NCBI GenBank assembly: GCA_024704765.1
Contig: JAKMXF010000317.1
Span: forward strand, 310,160-374,159
Direction of reading: 5' to 3'
Source: Oopsacas minuta
Taxonomy: Eukaryota > Porifera > Hexactinellida > Lyssacinosida > Leucopsacidae
Length of the DNA: 64,000 nt
Part shown: positions 46,813 to 58,549 of the stretch, one piece after another
Position numbering within the stretch: position 1 is the stretch's first letter
How the letters are laid out: each line of letters starts with the position of its first letter
Position numbers and translations under genes: made by a program
Notes under the pieces: generated by a model
Databases searched by the model: none
What the model was told of the DNA's origin: nothing
What the model saw: only the letters and a program-made list of their open reading frames with translations

Positions 46813-49800
46813 GACGGGCCAGGCAGTACAGATATTGAAGTGGTCCGATTAAACCGTATCAGCCCCTAAGAAAGTGGTCCGAATGAAATCTCACTTAACA
46901 TTGAAACATTACTGCCAGCATCAAAAAGTGGTCCGGTTAAAATGTGTCAAAAATTAAATCTCCTCCTGTACTATTTTACATTTTATCATAGCCAATTATT
47001 TATTTTTTGTGTAGAAACAGTTTAGATTGTTTTGTATTTCAACATTTTAATCAAAGATCAATATTTATTGCTCTACGTGGCAGCTAAGATAGATCAATTT
47101 CACCAAATTATTGTTTACTAAGCAGATAGATTGACACATTTCGACAAGAAATTTGCTTTTCTGGATTGACCTCATGCATATCTACAGTGATGTAATACTA
47201 ATATTCGGTACGAAGTGAAATTAATACATTCCATTTATGAACTGAAGCTGAGATTTTAAGGATATTACCATATATAGAAACTGGAACGCATAATCTACAT
47301 TCTACAAAATTAGGCAATCAATGTTATCTACGGAGTCCCTAAACTTCTTGAAGGTCATCCACAACATCTATGATATTTACTAAGGTTGTATTGAAAATAA
47401 GTTCTTAGAAATATTAATTGAGTTGATTACATATATTATTCATATAAAACACAGCAACAGATCACAATTTACAAACAATAGATAGACTTGTATAAGTATT
47501 TATGAATCAATGCTTTCTGAATCAACAATCTATATTTAGATTAAGCGTTTTTACAGAACTCAAGAAATAATTCAGAATGGAATTACTGTTGCAATTAGTT
47601 ACTTTCACAATTCTGCAAAGAAGGACATAGAAGAATTAGTTATACATTGCGCATTGAAAAATAAAGTAAATTTAGAATTGATAAATCATTATTTTCAGGT
47701 TACATGTTGGAACACAATTGAAGAGAGTTATTTCATGTATCGTATTTCCCTGAATAAGCGCCGGGGCCATAAAATAAACTTGTGAATAAAATCACCACCC
47801 ACTAGATGAATATGTTTGCTGATATTTACGCATTAGAGTTATTTATAGTTAACCCATATTTCTGAATTTCCTCGCCCGGATTTCATAAACGTAATCACTT
47901 CATTCAGTAACATAAATTCTAAGGTAAGATTAACTTCTTTGTAGTTTTACATGGAGTATTTGGTAATTAAATACAATCTATATTATTAAATCTCAATTGT
48001 TGTCTGTTTGTTTGTTTGTTTGTTTGTTTGTCCGTTGTCAAGGAAAGGATTTACGATATGCAATTTTGAAATTGTCGTATAACTATGTATTTATCGTGTT
48101 TATCAAAGAAGTAAATAGAATTCAATAAAACTTCACTAAATATATCGAACATGCTGAATCCGATTTTCACACTTTTGGATTAATCATATGTAAATTTATT
48201 GTTGTTTTTATTAATATAAAGTAAACAAATTTCCAAATTGAGGTAGAATCATACTTTCAACGACTATGCTAGTATACTCGAGTATGCTGAGTCTGAATAT
48301 TGTAAACAACATCAATATTATTAAATCTCAATTGTTGTTTGTTTGTTTGTCCGTTGATTACCTCGATGCGCAATGCGCGAGTTCATTGCGAAGCGACGAG
48401 CCAAAGCCTCGTATACAGAAAATTAAAATGCTTCAAAAATTGAAAGTATAGTTGCTGTTGTTGCGAAGAAATCTCTAACCAACCCAAATTACTACAATAT
48501 AATTATCAAAATTCCAATTATGCCACTTTCCCTGATAATAAGTTTGATATAAAATAGCTTCCTCAGGGTTAAATTCATATTATGTATGTACTTATAAAGT
48601 CATTTATTCGACATACAGTGTACCTCCCTTATGTTCGGAAGTGGAAGATTCTACTGTTATTAGAAGGCTAGAGAAAGTTGCAAAACATAGCCAAACAATA
48701 TACACTACGTTAGTAGAATAGAATTAAATATCTATGTGTATCATGTACTATAAGGATATTCTTGAGAATATCATAATTATAACGAGATAAGAGTTATCTA
48801 TTCTATCATGTAATAACGTGGAGATCCTAATTAGATTTACATTCAGGCGTTTATTATTATATATTTCAATCATGCTAAACAGAATGTCACGCAATTATCT
48901 ATCAAAAATAATCTGTATTCGTAGCAATACATATTTCTACATATAAAATTTATAGTAACATATATTGCTACGAAATATAGCAACCACTTTAGTGAAGTAC
49001 ATCATGGGGTCTAGGAAGATTTGTAATTTGTTGCTACGAATAAAATTCCAAATATAACTGCGAGGCTTTGGCACGTCCCTCCGCTCCTCAATGTATCTCA
49101 TGAGCTTAGGTAGACTATGAAAAGATTACCTGCATAGTAATGAAAAGTGGGGAGGCCGCCTAGCGCCTCGATTCCCACGCCATTGTATACCTCTGGAAGT
49201 ATAAATGTTGAAAAGTACAATAAAAATTCGAAATTTAGAATCAATGTACCGTACTTGCTTACCTCATATTAGCAGTTAATAGCAAGTCTTTACGTATATT
49301 TTGAGACAAAAGATAATTAACTTTATCTTCATAAACAATTGGCACATTTTGATAACCTTTTTTGCTTTGTTGATTTGGAGACATGATATTCTACATATCT
49401 GTAATACAGTAAACATTGGATTTAACGACACTCGTTTGGGCAGGCAAAATATGTCGCTAAATTCAATGTGTCGTTATATCAGAGGTGGTGTGTGCAGAAT
49501 AATGCTGCGAGATTCTGGGCAAGCAAAAATGGGTCGTTCTAAGCGGTTTGTCGTTCAAGCCGATGTCGTTAAATCTAATGTTTACTGTATATTTACTTAG
49601 GCATAAAAGTACTGTTTGTGCGATACGAAACAATTCTGTATATGTCATACAATATTCAGCCTATGCATTTTTGACTGTGGTTTGGCTTTATCACGTCCGT
49701 GTAATATAGTAGTCCGTGGTTTCATAATATCAAAGCTAGGAAATTCATGCAGTGAATAGTCTATTGTAACATGTGTATATTTCCAATTTAGAAATCTCAC

Positions 49801-52800
49801 AGTAGTAGGACCGATCATATTAGGATCTGGTTTGAGACACATTCCACTGAGTAAAAGTCCTTTGAAGAGCTCTTGTTTCTGTAGAATCACGTCAACTGCT
49901 ATTAGAGACCCCTAGGAAGAAGAAAGAAATAATATTTAATAATTTTTTATCTAATTGATGATTAATTAAAATATTCGGTCGACGAAAGTGAGTTCGGGTC
50001 TTCAGGACAGTGGCGTACTCGCGGGGGGGGGGCGTCAAATCATAAACATTATATAATAATACTAATACCTCTTAGTTTGCTAATTTTCTTCGAATGATTA
50101 ATTTTTCTTAAGAAATAAGATGATTTAATAGATTTTCAGGAATTTTAATCCAACCACAAAATCAAATATAAAATAGAAATGACCAAAAAATCTGAAATCA
50201 AAGTGTTTGTGCTGACGAAATTTCCTTCAGGCCACTGTTAGTCGGACACTTGTTTCAGCTCCGCCGATCGCATTATGTGTGGTGAAATACGATTAATCAT
50301 ATTATAAATAATGCATAGATTAGAAAATATAAAAATATTCGATTACTCATGAATAACAGATGAAACGTAATTTGTAGCATCATTTTGAAATGGGCTTGTC
50401 TAATTATTCTTTCATTTTATATTTCAAATAAGCGAAGTTATTGTAATTATGTATAGGGTGAAACTATTTGCGTAAGCTGTATCATAGACTACTATATCAT
50501 ACAATATAGGAAAGTAGCCGAGTAACGAAAGAAAAAGAGAGTCCATTTATATAAATCTCATAAAAGTTCAATTAACCCTTCGAAATTTGTGAATTGAACT
50601 TTTTTAGGGTTAGAAATTGTGAAGAATCAGTTAAGACTACTAAAAAGTTCAAACGGTCATCCTTCATCTCGTTTAGGCGCCATTTATGCGATGATGTTAG
50701 TATTTATATAATTTGACTATTTTCTCAAATATTTTTGTAAAAAATGTATTTTATCTAACTTTATGCTAATATATTGTTTGAATTCATATATGTACTTCAC
50801 ACTCAAGTTAAATATATGTTTTTTGGAAGAAAAACTTCTGAATTTACCATGGACATGAAAATAATATATTTATCAAAAATAGATCTGTGAATTTTCAAAA
50901 ATATGATATGAAGATGTGATCCGAATTATATTCTAAAGGAAACGTGCTAATTATATATACCATAAGAATAAATAGAGGACATTAATTCATGAAATACAAG
51001 AATTTCCAAAAGTAAAAAATTCTATTTTAGATGAGCATTTGTGTGAATTTTGATGTAGTGATTTGAATGCGCCTAAACGAGATGAAGGATGGCAGTTTGA
51101 ACTTTTTAGTAGTCTTAACTGATTCTTCACAATTTCTAACTCTAAAAAAGTTCAATTCACAAATTTTGGAGATTAATTTAAATTTTATGAAATGTATATA
51201 ATGGCCTCTCTTTTTTATTCGTTGCTCGGCTACTTTCCTATTTGTATGATATAGTAGTCTATGGCTGTATCTATACACACTTCACAAGAATAGAAAATTT
51301 TACAGTTTAATCATACAAAATTCTAAAATATATATTTAGGACAGTATGTAGCGAAAAAATACCAGATAAAGTTTGGAACAACAATTGAAAGATTTATTCT
51401 AACCTATGTATTGTCTTTAGTTAATTTAAATAGTCATTAGATATTGGCTAGTATGCTCGCTAGATTCTTCAGTACAACAAATACCGCATTACCTTGAATA
51501 GTAGCCCGGGGCGATTCATAATTTTAGGACTACTGGTGGGAGAGGCGATTAATTGAGGTAGGAGATACATTCATGAAAATTCGTCAAGTGGACAAAGGAA
51601 AAGTGCCAGCTGCATAGTATTGCAGCAAGCTCCTTGAAATTTCGGTATAATGTCATATTTAGTAGTTTTAACTTGGGGTAAAAAGTTCTACTGTATTTAT
51701 ATGAAATCAAAGAAGGTTGTCCAAGAAATAATTTGAATTAAATCAGGCTCTATATACGCCAATGTCAATATACAGTAGCTAACTAACCATAGAATGTCCA
51801 AATAAGAACAAAGGTATATTTGGATATTCATTCCGAATAGTAGTGACATGTTGAATGACGTCACGAGAGAATATTAGAAAATCGAGTATCTGTGCTCTTT
51901 CTCCATCACTCCTTCCGTGACCAACTAATAGAAGACAAAATTAAATAGTTGGCTGAAATAATTGAAAATTTACGTAATTGTAAAGACAAAATTCTACGAA
52001 TTAACATAGAAGTTACCCAAAATTGTTTACTTTGAATAATCACACAAACAAATAAACAAAAATATATGCAGACGGCTTAGTCTATTAAGTAAGGTCGCAC
52101 AAGTAGTTGGAGGCAATTCAAAAGTCAATTTTACTGTAGAGTAATGTAATTTTGAAAATTGCAGACTCTGAAGAAGTGATTTTGGGCTTGTTTAGGCGGA
52201 ATTTTTCGGTAGTTTCCATAGTAAAATGGTCCATCCAGGCCGTCCTCTTTTTCAAAAAGTGAGAGGTTAGCCCTCTCAGTTTTGTGGAAATTTATTCCTC
52301 AAATCAAAAAGTAACTCCTACTTTAAGCTAAATAGTCCACTTCGCTTGCTAGGTCGCTACGCGACAGGTTAGTGCCTTAAAGTAGCTTAAGCATTAAACA
52401 ACTAAACTTCCTAATGATTTTGGGCGAAACGCGACGGGGTAGACTCGAAACTTAGTGCCTCAAATTTATAATATGGCGGAAATCTGAAGATTATATTATC
52501 CATAGACCATACAAATTGCATTAAATAGCCTTCTGTGGTAGCACTAGAGCTCTAAGTGGCTTTTGGTTAGTAATCTCGGCACTTCGTGGCTCAGGTATTA
52601 AGATCCGCTGAAAATATTTGAAATTGAAACAATTGATTTTTGTACAGTCATGATGTCGTAATAATTCAATGGTAAGTTTGCAATTGTTCAATGTGATGAC
52701 GTCAGAACATTTGGCATATTGAGGGGTACCTGCCAAATTTCAAACATCTCTATCATGTATATTTGCTGAGCAGTAGGTATTAATGTGATTTTTCGAAAAT

Positions 52801-55685
52801 CCTAAGGTGACAATGACGTCATAATTTCGTCATAGGTGTGAATTTTCGCCCAAGACTCGAACTTGTCCCAATAGGCGACTTCCTTTAAATAAGAAAAATG
52901 TTTTAATGTCAAACTATAAGGGTTGGTTACTATAAGTATTTGAGTAACTTGTCATATATGATCAATACAGGTAAATGACGTAATGCCAAATCCAAGCCAT
53001 CATGCTTATAAAGGAAATAGAGCCAGTTGTAAGTCAGTTATGATGAAGTCCGGATATAATCAAATATTCAAAATAATACCTTGAATTTAAATACAAAAAG
53101 TCGGATTAATTCTAAGTAAAACAGAACTTATGGTATATTAAATTAGGCCTACACGAAAGTGTAGTGATGTGAGAGTGTCACATCCGTCGGTCCGTGTAAA
53201 TAGGTGTCCGTGACAAGATTATTTGAGATAAAAACTTTATATAAGTAATCAAGTGAGAAAATTCACATGAAAGGCATATTTTTGTGACAGAACCCCGTCT
53301 TATGGTCGAATTTACAAAATTTATGGATTCGTAATAATATATTTTTTCAATAGCTTTTTAAAAATCATTGTGTGAGGGGTGCTAGATATGTTTTAAGTAT
53401 ACCACTAACTTCAAATTTGGCGACAGGTTAAATCTACTAAATTAAAGAAATACATTATCATCCCTTAACTCGACACCATCTCAATTAAATGGTTTGTAGT
53501 TGATATATGTCTTAAGTTTTATAGGCTATATTGAGCGTTACCATAGTTACCAAGGAATATATAAAGTGGATAAAGGAAAAAGACAAATGCATAGTACTGT
53601 AGCTAGCATCTTGAAATCTTCGGTATAATGTTGAATTAAAAAGATATAACTTGTGGCCAAATTTGAAGTTGGCGGCATGCTTAGAACATACCGAATGACA
53701 AAACTTATCTAGCACCCATCTTATCAAATTTTAGTAACTCAGAATATGAAATATTCATATACGGAACCGTCAAAGACTTGTCTCACCCAAATTCGTTTGA
53801 AGGAATCCAAACTGTTATGGGAGAATAACCCTCCCTACAGCATAGGAATACTATAGTGCCTAAAACGAAGGAACAAGTTACAAATGAATTAACGTGCAAT
53901 CCTAACTGACCATGATCATGAGCAAATACCATTATTCCAACCTCTGTGAAAGCTTTCGCAAGCGGGTCATATCTTGCTGCATGCTCTGCTAAGCCATGAC
54001 TGATGAAGAGGATAGCTCTAAGGAAATAATTAAGAGAATTATAAAGAATATTGAACAGCAGAAACACAATAATAACGAATTCGGAATTCCCGATACAGTG
54101 GGTATCGCTTATCAGAACACTCTTGGGAGTAGCAAAATATACTCTTATAATCGGTAAAATTATATAGAGTAACCATTTTCCAGAGGGTGTTTCGTATATT
54201 CATTATGTTCTTATAATCTTCCAGGGGTTATACAGGCTCCGAGCAAGCTCCTAGAGCTCTTCTTAATGAATTTTCATACTCCCTAAATGTAATTTGATCA
54301 AAAATTGTGCGACTAGAGGAGCGTCAAGCGCTCCTAGATAATCCCTTTTAACCGACGTTCTAATAAGAGGTAACATTATGCGCATAACGAAATCTAAAAT
54401 GATTAATTCCTGGAAAATGGCTAAAATAAAAATGTATTCAAATTAAGTATTTGAGTAAGGCAAAAGGTAAGTACTGACTAAGTTCCACAGTACAGTAGAC
54501 CCTCGATTATCCGAACTGCAGGAAGCATACATTGATAGTGAAAATTGTTGAATTTCATCTCAGAAGGGGCTTCAGACTACTTTGTATGAATTTTTTCGGA
54601 CGATGTGGTGATGTAGCCCATATTGATATAATACACAGTCAAATATTCCAATTTACAAATCCACATTTTCGTATATCCTCCAACCAGTAAATTTCAGAAA
54701 TCAAAATACACAATTTCAGTTTTCCGAACACCAAAATTGAAATACAAAGAGGAAGGTGTTCGGATAACTGAGGGTGTACTGTATACGTGACTATGCTACT
54801 TTGAATTTACAAGCTGAACTCAGTTTTCCCATGATCTCGCCACTGATTGTCACAGGACTCTCAACCCTCACTATCTCGCTGTGAAACTACGATTTCGGGT
54901 CTACACTGATTACAGGATATCGGCCTCTTTTCAACAACTAATACTAAATCTTACTTCTCAAGATATTCGCTTTTTCTCAAAAATATCACAATTTGAAGGA
55001 TTCCAAGATGAGAGCCCTATTGTCAGTATTAGTGAACCTGACTACGTCCATTTGCCTGCCTATATTGATATTTACGTCATATTAAATACGTACACTCGGT
55101 TAGAACCATAAAATTAGTTCCAATCATTTTAAAACAATCCTTATTCGGATAAGACGTACTCTCGAATAGTACGTACTGATTTTTGTTTCCCTGGTACTTC
55201 TTATGTGAATTCCAGTGTATATAGTTATTAGTACCAGGCAGAGATTATTGGTCGGGCGGCCCTCCGCAGTTAAATTATACAACAATTTTACTCCTCTGTC
55301 TATTAGTATATTAGTAATAATAAAACATTACAAGTGAAAATCCCGAATATAGGTGTAGCAGCCCAGAATAAACCCGAGTAATTCTGGGCCAGTACAGATT
55401 ATACCGGGGTATAATCTGGGCTGTTAAACCGGGATCAATAATGTAAATCCTGAAATCCAGGGATTGTAACTCTTACCTGATATTGACAGTATCTTTTGGT
55501 TGCCAGCATCTTGTGACTATATTGAGCCCATCAGCATTCAGGATATTTCCTACCTTAATGTTAGAGGGAGCGGATTCTGCTTGGGGTTTCTGCACAGCTT
55601 CGTCCTCTATAGATATTGTATTCGTGGTAGTTTTAGGAGAAGTATCAGGTATAGGTAAGATTTCAGACTCATTCATCTCACTCAT
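45288..55685 (-). CDS. MGLL: Monoglyceride lipase-like serine hydrolase, six exons located
   Basis: Exons on the minus strand: 55685-55477, 54017-53911, 51924-51788, 49911-49801, 46701-46612 and 45503-45288. All have GT/AG borders and phases that join without a shift, giving 290 residues. After an acidic 45-residue leader come LFISHGLAEHAARY (oxyanion-loop HG), AHDHVGHGRSDGE (exon 2/3 join), GHSMG with the nucleophile Ser (exon 3/4 join), FFGKIVAWLAP in the cap region, and LPTLVFHGGDD with the catalytic Asp. This is the order in monoacylglycerol lipases, which hydrolyse monoacylglycerols (including 2-arachidonoylglycerol) at membranes. The final 30-40 residues with the catalytic His were not located, so the gene is incomplete as annotated. 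Every intron contains transposable elements. Confidence 0.9.
45791..45935. mobile_element. pogo/Tc1-type MITE in lipase intron 5
   Basis: 145 bp flanked by TA on both sides. Ends CAGAAAAACTTCC and the complement of CAGTAAAACCTTTAGGAAG, imperfectly inverted; both then read TGAACA. Confidence 0.7.
46013..46519. mobile_element. pogo-type MITE in lipase intron 5
   Basis: 507 bp, TA target. Ends CAGTGCAACCCCTATAAGTG and the complement of CAGTAGAACCTCTATGAGTG. Confidence 0.8.
46612..46701 (-). CDS. MGLL: MGLL-like exon 5
   Basis: Exactly 30 codons between TTTATGTAG and GAG|GTGTGT. Encodes IFFGKIVAWLAP and LDPVGVSRDENE of the cap region. Confidence 0.88.
46751..46812. repeat. TAA microsatellite
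   Basis: About 62 bp of uninterrupted AAT repeats in lipase intron 4. Confidence 0.95.
47551..47673 (+). other. Candidate short exon, plus strand
   Basis: Open frame after TTTTTACAG containing IIQNGITVAISYFHNSAKKD and ELVIHCALKNK, then AAA|GTAAAT. It resembles coding sequence but is antisense inside a lipase intron and has no partner, so support is weak. Confidence 0.2.
47977..48413 (+). mobile_element. Helitron-like composite, copy D, with two 5' ends
   Basis: A first 5' end TCTATATTATTAAATCTCAA follows A at 47976, then a (TTTG)n run and an AT-rich body shared with copy C. A second 5' end TCAATATTATTAAATCTCAA starts at 48312 after A. The 3' hairpin cluster (48357-48413) contains TGCGC-AAT-GCGC, TTGCGAAGCGA and GAGCC-AAA-G-CCTC, ending GTA before T. 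The segment 48312-48413 alone has both kinds of end in only 102 bp. Confidence 0.7.
48001..48033. repeat. TTTG tetranucleotide run
   Basis: About seven TTTG/TCTG units just inside the first Helitron-like 5' end; a shorter run lies at 48336-48350 inside the second. Confidence 0.9.
49407..49587. mobile_element. pogo-type MITE in lipase intron 4
   Basis: 181 bp, TA target. Ends CAGTAAACATTGGATTTAAC and its complement with one mismatch in the first 24 bp. The interior is also largely self-complementary (CGCTAAATTCA, TGTCGTTATA). Confidence 0.88.
49801..49911 (-). CDS. MGLL: MGLL-like exon 4
   Basis: Acceptor CTTCCTAG, donor ACT|GTGAGA. 37 codons starting GSLIAVDVIL and completing GHSMG. The longer frame to 49645 is intron read-through. 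Confidence 0.88.
50008..50036 (+). mobile_element. Isolated hAT-like terminus in lipase intron 3
   Basis: CAGTGGCGTACTCGC followed by a run of G, like the ends at 19107 and 22459. The other end and the target duplication were not found. Confidence 0.35.
50484..51263. mobile_element. Foldback MITE, 7-bp target duplication, lipase intron 3
   Basis: 780 bp with inverted arms of about 230 bp (50484-50710 and 51035-51263), ends CATAGACTACTATATCATAC and complement. Flanked by GCTGTAT on both sides (50477-50483 and 51264-51270). The arms carry GCCTAAACGAGATGAAGGAT-type sequence facing each other. There is no transposase. The TIR start CA and the 7-bp duplication do not fit the TA families in this window. 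Confidence 0.85.
51788..51924 (-). CDS. MGLL: MGLL-like exon 3
   Basis: Acceptor TTCTATTAG, donor ATG|GTTAGT. Encodes VGHGRSDGERAQ to FLFGHSM, including the nucleophilic Ser. Confidence 0.92.
52335..52875 (-). mobile_element. Helitron-like element family 2, inverted copy, lipase intron 2
   Basis: Reverse copy of 34508-35156, recognisable by TGACGTCAGAACATTTGGCA, CTCGGCACTTCGTGGCTCAG and the 3' terminus near 52340 (CGCTTGCTAGGTCGC). The 5' end is missing beyond about 52875. Confidence 0.65.
53911..54017 (-). CDS. MGLL: MGLL-like exon 2
   Basis: Acceptor TTCCTTAG, donor ATG|GTCAGT. Encodes ISHGLAEHAARYD to VFAHDH. The split Arg codon AG|A restores the frame from exon 1. Confidence 0.9.
54096..54378. 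mobile_element. Decayed MITE in lipase intron 1
   Basis: Left CAGTGGGTATCGCTTATCAG after TA. The right side contains the imperfect complement GTTCTAATAAGAGGTAAC near 54363-54380. It resembles the split MITE at 18986-21968 in its AAGAAC/GTTCTTATA strings. Confidence 0.45.
54493..54781. mobile_element. pogo-type MITE in lipase intron 1
   Basis: 289 bp, TA target. Ends CAGTAGACCCTCGATTATCC and the complement of CAGTACACCCTCAGTTATCC; GAAC follows in both. Confidence 0.88.
55477..55685 (-). CDS. MGLL: MGLL-like exon 1
   Basis: ATG 55685; 69 codons plus 2 nt, ending ATCAG|GTAAGA. Leader followed by GLNIVTRCWQPKD, the first strand of the hydrolase fold. Confidence 0.88.
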
Positions 55686-56322
55686 CGATTAGGCTGTGTA
55701 AGAAACTAAATAAACCAGATGTTTTGTCAAATTTTAGAAATTATCCTGGATTACTATGGCAGCATTCATGGAGCTGTCTTCCTGGAATTCAGGCAGTCTA
55801 GGCTGAGCTTTCCCGAGAAGGAATCAAATTATCTAAATATTTGCGTTCGGGTAGAGGTTGGTGTCCCTCAGGACTTTAGTCTAGACAAGATTCGATTTTG
55901 GTCCCTATAGAAAACCAAAATTTCATCAAATTTTGAATTACGTATTATCCCAGGTCACTTTCTAAGAACCAAACAAAGAATCAGTTAATTATATTAGTTG
56001 CGAAATATTGAAATGGTAGGTTTTGGCCCAAATAATATTCATACTTTGCAATACACTTTACCACACACATCATCTATTCCATATCAAAATAAGGTTATTC
56101 GATTGCTTTCTTAGCAAGTATATCAGAAAAATGTCCCAAATTAATACTCTTTAAAGAGTCAATTACAGGGGTATATACGGAAGTATAACCAGAATTTGGG
56201 TGCCTGAGGCTTCAGCCTAATTAGCCTCAATGATAATCTACTTCTGGTGGCGGTGCCCCGGCAGGGCTGTATCAATCATTTTGAGTTGGCAAAATCAAAT
56301 CATTTATTGAATGAGTTGGTAG
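55686..56322. other. Presumed promoter side of the lipase gene, nothing specific seen
   Basis: No TATA box or motif could be assigned with confidence. A GC-rich GGTGGCGGTGCCCCGGCAGG at about 56247-56266 may be a transposon fragment. Confidence 0.35.
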
Positions 56323-57927
56323 TAGGGTTTGCAATCCCGGACCAAATTTTCTAATCCCGGATTGTATATTATGCACTAAAGAATTTGCTTAAGTTGTATA
56401 TACTTCATGAAATTTATTTGAAAAGCTTTATTGAATAGATAAAATGATTACTACAATAATGAAGAAGAAAGAATGAGAAATAAATGAATTTAATAATATT
56501 AAGTGTATAATGAGTAATTGATAAGAATTAGTGAATATTTATTTAGGAGCGATTGTTTCTAATAAAACAAAGATTGTCCAGCGTTACATCACCAAGTCTA
56601 CTCCTGAATCTATTGCATAGGTATGCACAAGAAGAAAATACACGTTCTGCCTCGACAGAGGTTGGAGGAACTGTGAGTAGCATTTGGTAAATCATTTCCA
56701 AAAAATGCCCTCTCTTCCCAGTCTGTTCAGCTATAGTGATTTCATATTTTAGGATAGATGACAATGATTTCTTTAGATTCGTTATCTATTGGCTGGGTAC
56801 CCGTAGAGATGCATCAATTGCTAGTTGGAGCTTCTTCGCTACTGGTAAATCATCTGGATCTGAACTTTGTGAATTAGACACATTGACTTCATTTTCCTCC
56901 AACAGTTTTCTTCGTCCTCCGCTTTCCGCATTAGTCTTGAAAGCAAGTCGTTGCAAAATGTCGTTATTAAACATCTTTTTTCTAGTTGTGCTTGTGGATT
57001 GTGTAGGCATTGTACAATTACAGATGCATCTGTATACCGCTCCTGTACCATGCATTGATTAATAGCTTTTTGGATGCTTCATTAAGACTTGAATGGGAAC
57101 TTAGTAACTCATCTAATAGAAACTTAATAGTTGCTTCTGCCATAATCAAGTTTGCGTCCCGTCTACATAGTACCTCTAGTGCAGCTTTGATTGGGCCTAG
57201 AGAGTGGATTATTCTTGAGGTTTCCGTAATTTCATGATCGCTAAGATATATCACTTCCTGAAGGTCCAACAATGCTTTTTGAACAGGCAGCTTAATCTTG
57301 ACTATTCGTTCAAACATATTCAATACTGAACTCCACCTAGTCTTACAATCGAGTATCAAAGTTAGACCGTTTGGATAAATTTCCTTCACATAACGTTGTA
57401 ATAGATCATTTTTCAAAGGTGAGCGTTTAAAGATTTTGACAATTTTACGTATCTTATTCGCTAACTCAAGAATATCAAAGCGTAGACAATTCGTATTTTG
57501 TTGAGCAACATCACCTAGTACGATTAATCCATCAGTCTCATCATCTTCATCCGCTATTTCCAAACCACCTTCTCCATCAGTTTAATTCGCACTTGAATAA
57601 TAGGAAAGTTCTCCTGTGTTATGGGATTTAGAATAGAAAACATCTTGAATTACAAGTTGAAGCAGGCACGTAGCTAGAGCAAGAAATTCAGGGGGGCAAG
57701 AAATATTTCGGGAGGGCAATCGCAGGGATAAATATTATTGAAAATTTAATTTCCTGTGTATAACAAGTACGACCCAGTCTCCTTTTCTTACATGTATACC
57801 CTTTTTAATTCATAAAGTACCAGATTACTAAGCCAGGGGGCACTAGACTAGTCTACATTATATAGAATGCCATATAGTAAGAGTATTTATTAAGATACTA
57901 AACTCAATTCAGGGATACTATTTGACA

Positions 57928-58230
57928 TTACAAAAGAAAGCGGCGGTGCTTCACCTGCTTAAAATGTTCAATCACATCATTATAGCAAAGTGATTCTGCA
58001 ATATCTTTTTCAATAGATAACAGGGAAATATGGTTGAGACACACAGTGGTCATTTGTGAGCGCAAACGAGTTTTTATTCTCTTAACAGATGAGAACATAC
58101 GCTCAACATTGCAAGACGTCTGAGGGATAGTCACAAGAATTTGGTATAAAACAAGCTTTGAAAACTGAAACACTAAGAGCATCACCAATGCTTCAATCAC
58201 CTCAATGGACAATCTAACTTCTGACAACAA
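57928..58230 (-). pseudogene. hAT dimerisation-domain remnant
   Basis: About 100 codons with IPQTSCNVERMFSSVKRIKT and HISLLSIEKDI, the C-terminal dimerisation domain of ZMYM1-like hAT transposases. No catalytic part is present in the element. Confidence 0.85.
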
Positions 58231-58409
58231 TTATTAGCGGTCTGTGGTAATTCAATTAAATTAAAGTAGAAATTCAGTACCTATCAAAATAGAACGAGTT
58301 TACTATCAATGAGCGTTACTTCCTGTCTAGTATTAAAACCATCATCGCAACGCGAATTATTAATTTCATAGTTTTGACGATGCAGTTGAAGTACATAGGC
58401 TATTAACTA

Positions 58410-58549
58410 CAGTGGAGTTCGCTTATGAGCAACTCGAATTTTGCAGAAATTTGGTTGCTAATAGGGCAACGAATTAACATTATAATACCGTTTGGGACCC
58501 GAAAGCTGGTTGCTAATAGAGTAATATTGCTAATAAGCTAACTGCAATG
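58410..58549. mobile_element. pogo-type MITE, third level of the nest
   Basis: 140 bp inside the nested hAT, TA on both sides. Ends CAGTGGAGTTCGCTTATGAG and the complement of CATTGCAGTTAGCTTATTAG. Confidence 0.7.

Noticed and set aside
49645-49800. Extension of lipase exon 4 to the ORF end
   Set aside because: Donor GTGAGA at 49800 joins in phase to exon 5, while the extension has no similarity to lipases.
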